Shown: piece after piece, positions 6,657 through 7,397 of the stretch
Layout: each line of letters starts with the position of its first letter
Numbering within the stretch: the stretch's first letter is position 1
Assembly: GCA_045577755.1 (NCBI GenBank)
Contig: JAZNJA010000071.1
Coordinates: 1-7,397, forward strand
DNA: 7,397 nucleotides
Direction of reading: 5' to 3'
From: CAMEON01 sp045577755
GTDB taxonomy: Bacteria > Bacillota > Clostridia > Oscillospirales > CAG-272
The notes under the pieces: generated by a model
Told to the model about the DNA's origin: nothing
The model's database searches: none
Seen by the model: only the letters and a program-made list of their open reading frames with translations
Made by a program: the position numbers and the translations under genes

Positions 6657-6700
6657 GGTGTTGCTCCTTTGCCTGGGAAATTGGTGGACGGATCGGGGGC

Positions 6701-6734
6701 TGTCGGGAATCGCCCCGCAGACTGCGACCCGACA
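6701..6734 (-). other. Nested hairpin in the 5' leader of the oxidoreductase mRNA
   Basis: TGTCGGG (6701-6707) pairs with CCCGACA (6728-6734), and inside it CGCAG (6716-6720) with CTGCG (6722-6726). GATC ends on both sides extend the symmetry imperfectly to about 6691-6745. It lies in the predicted 92-nt leader, upstream of the ribosome binding site. It could be an operator or a leader RNA element; no known riboswitch pattern was recognised. Confidence 0.4.
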
Positions 6735-6754
6735 CCGAGGGGATCTCTTATTTC

Positions 6755-6783
6755 ATTATAGCATATTCTTCGAGGGAAGTCAA
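6755..6783 (-). promoter_or_regulatory. Sigma-A promoter of the oxidoreductase gene
   Basis: On the minus strand: TTGACT (6783-6778), 17-bp spacer, TATAAT (6760-6755), with extended -10 TG. The -10 neighbourhood ATATGCTATAAT is identical to that of the TEAP lipoprotein promoter. Start expected near 6748, leaving about 92 nt of leader. Confidence 0.92.
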
Positions 6784-6822
6784 TCGGGAAGAGAGAATCG
6801 AGAAAAAATATTGTGTAGGTAC

Positions 6823-6851
6823 TTGACTTTTCAGTAATTCTATGATACAAT
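6823..6851 (+). promoter_or_regulatory. Sigma-A promoter of the tRNA-Leu gene
   Basis: TTGACT (6823-6828), 17-bp spacer, TACAAT (6846-6851), with extended TG at 6843-6844. The start should fall near 6858, about 27 nt before the mature tRNA. Confidence 0.9.
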
Positions 6852-6884
6852 ATAGCCGTTGCTCTGAGGGGCGGCGTACAATAG

Positions 6885-6971
6885 GCCGGTGTGATGGAAT
6901 TGGCAGACGTGACGGACTCAAAATCCGTTGATGGCGACATCGTGTGGGTTCGAGTCCCACCACCGGCACCA
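6885..6971 (+). tRNA. tRNA-Leu, anticodon CAA (decodes UUG), CCA encoded
   Basis: The acceptor stem GCCGGTG (6885-6891) pairs with CACCGGC (6961-6967), followed by discriminator A and encoded CCA ending at 6971. The anticodon arm is ACGGA-CTCAAAA-TCCGT, giving anticodon CAA. A long variable arm (GATG-GCGA-CATC) fits a class II leucine tRNA, and the T arm is GTGGG-TTCGAGT-CCCAC. It is a single-gene unit with its own promoter and terminator. Confidence 0.97.
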
Positions 6972-7007
6972 AAATACGGGGTGCCCCAACGGGGTGCCCC
7001 GTATTTT
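6971..7007 (+). terminator. Terminator directly abutting the tRNA-Leu gene
   Basis: AAAATACGGGG (6971-6981) pairs with CCCCGTATTTT (6997-7007), and an inner CCCC/GGGG pairs around AAC, giving a long symmetrical stem whose 3' arm supplies the T-tract. Its first base is also the last A of the encoded CCA. Confidence 0.92.
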
Positions 7008-7107
7008 GATGTTGGATGATGGGTGAAGAAACCACTTCAAGTTGCCGGAAAACGCTCCCGCTTTGACAATCGTAAAATCAGCGTAACGATTTAAGCTCAG
7101 CCAATAG
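7008..7107. other. Intergenic stretch with no clear gene
   Basis: No credible coding sequence or RNA was seen. TTGACA at 7063-7068 is a perfect -35 box for plus-strand transcription toward the gene at 7371, but the best -10 candidate (TAACGA, 7084-7089) is poor and only 15 bp away, so a promoter is not called. Confidence 0.5.
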
Positions 7108-7351
7108 TTCAAATTGGGGTTTAGCGGGCTGTTGGTTTGTGCTGACCCGTGGGTGTTGCCCTCTCACCCGCCTGCGGCGAGAGCTCCCCCAGAGGGGGAT
7201 CCTTTCGTGCTAAACTCCAAAAAAACCGTTTCCCGACAAGTGTTTTCCCGCCGTAAAAAGGCTCCCCCTTTGGGGGAGCTCCGCGCAGCGGTGAGAGGGC
7301 AAATAACGCGGGCAAGGCACAAACAAACAGTTCGATAAACCCAAATTAGAA
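7108..7351. mobile_element. MITE-like element with long inverted arms (repeat copy 2 plus an inverted partial copy)
   Basis: The left arm (7108-7203) is an inverted, shortened copy of the repeat at 1-153: TTCAAATTGGGGTTTAGCGG, GCCCTCTCACC, and GCTCCCCCAGAGGGGGA. The right arm (7201-7351) is a direct copy. The arms pair over most of about 95 nt, with about 56 nt between them holding CCGTTTCCCGACAAGTG. Ends resemble TTCAAATTTGGGTTT and its complement. Triloop or near-triloop hairpins (CCCCC-AGA-GGGGG; CCCCC-TTT-GGGGG; CCGC-GCA-GCGG) sit inside each arm. There is no transposase gene, so if mobile it would depend on one elsewhere. No clear target-site duplication was found. It ends 8 nt before a ribosome binding site. 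Confidence 0.7.
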
Positions 7352-7370
7352 ATCCCCCAAGGAGCCCTAT

Positions 7371-7397
7371 ATGAGCAAAAAACGCCGCCCCTACGAC
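7371..7397 (+). CDS. Start of an unidentified gene leaving the window
   Basis: ATG at 7371 has AAGGAG at 7359-7364, 6 nt upstream, an ideal ribosome binding site. The first nine residues are MSKKRRPYD, a basic start that cannot be assigned to a family. The gene begins immediately after the MITE-like element, so its leader or promoter may include element sequence. Confidence 0.7.

Noticed and set aside
4848..6761. 637-codon plus-strand open frame
   Set aside because: It lies wholly opposite the FAD oxidoreductase, which has Rossmann motifs, a ribosome binding site and a promoter. The open frame results from GC-rich codon bias.
7063..7089. Promoter for the gene starting at 7371
   Set aside because: The TTGACA box is perfect, but the only -10 candidate (TAACGA) is poor and the 15-bp spacing is short; kept only as a remark.
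6918..7112. Minus-strand frames containing a WDSNPHDVAI-like sequence
   Set aside because: This is antisense translation of the tRNA-Leu gene, a familiar false protein; the tRNA fold is complete.

Overview
The window reads as a chromosomal segment of a GC-rich member of the Bacillota, most likely a gut-type Clostridia/Oscillospirales organism. The signs are near-consensus sigma-A promoters with 17-bp spacers, strong AGGAG-type ribosome binding sites, lipoprotein signal peptides followed by Thr/Glu/Ala/Pro linkers, a tRNA gene with encoded CCA, and U-tract terminators. The taxonomic call is inference, since no rRNA or marker gene is present.

Layout from left to right: (1) a 150-bp interspersed repeat (1-153); (2) a minus-strand lipoprotein gene with a (TEAP)7 linker and a lectin-like beta-sandwich domain (253-1077), ending in a clear terminator; (3) a 201-bp divergent control region with two back-to-back promoters; (4) a large plus-strand lipoprotein of glycoside hydrolase family 43 with several beta-sandwich modules, the last CBM66-like (1279-3810); (5) a strong terminator shared by convergent genes; (6) a minus-strand group: FAD-dependent oxidoreductase (4851-6656), then an array of seven small palindromes (4650-4828), then a headless remnant of a surface-protein tail (4325-4732), then a small membrane-anchored unknown protein (3886-4338) overlapping the remnant by 14 nt; (7) divergent from the oxidoreductase, a tRNA-Leu(CAA) gene with its own promoter and terminator; (8) a 244-bp MITE-like element with long inverted arms, whose right arm is a second copy of the repeat at position 1; (9) the first nine codons of a gene leaving the window.

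Functionally, the two divergent lipoproteins suggest a surface carbohydrate-capture and hydrolysis unit: the GH43 enzyme cuts an arabinose-, xylose- or galactose-containing glycan, and the smaller lipoprotein may bind glycan. The FAD enzyme belongs to a family (PF12831) often found near carbohydrate genes, but nothing here proves a shared pathway. No complete new defence or mobile system is visible. The most unusual structure is the palindrome array at 4650-4828: hairpins of different stem sequence but the same build, separated by an almost constant 7-nt spacer, at the broken 5' end of a gene remnant.
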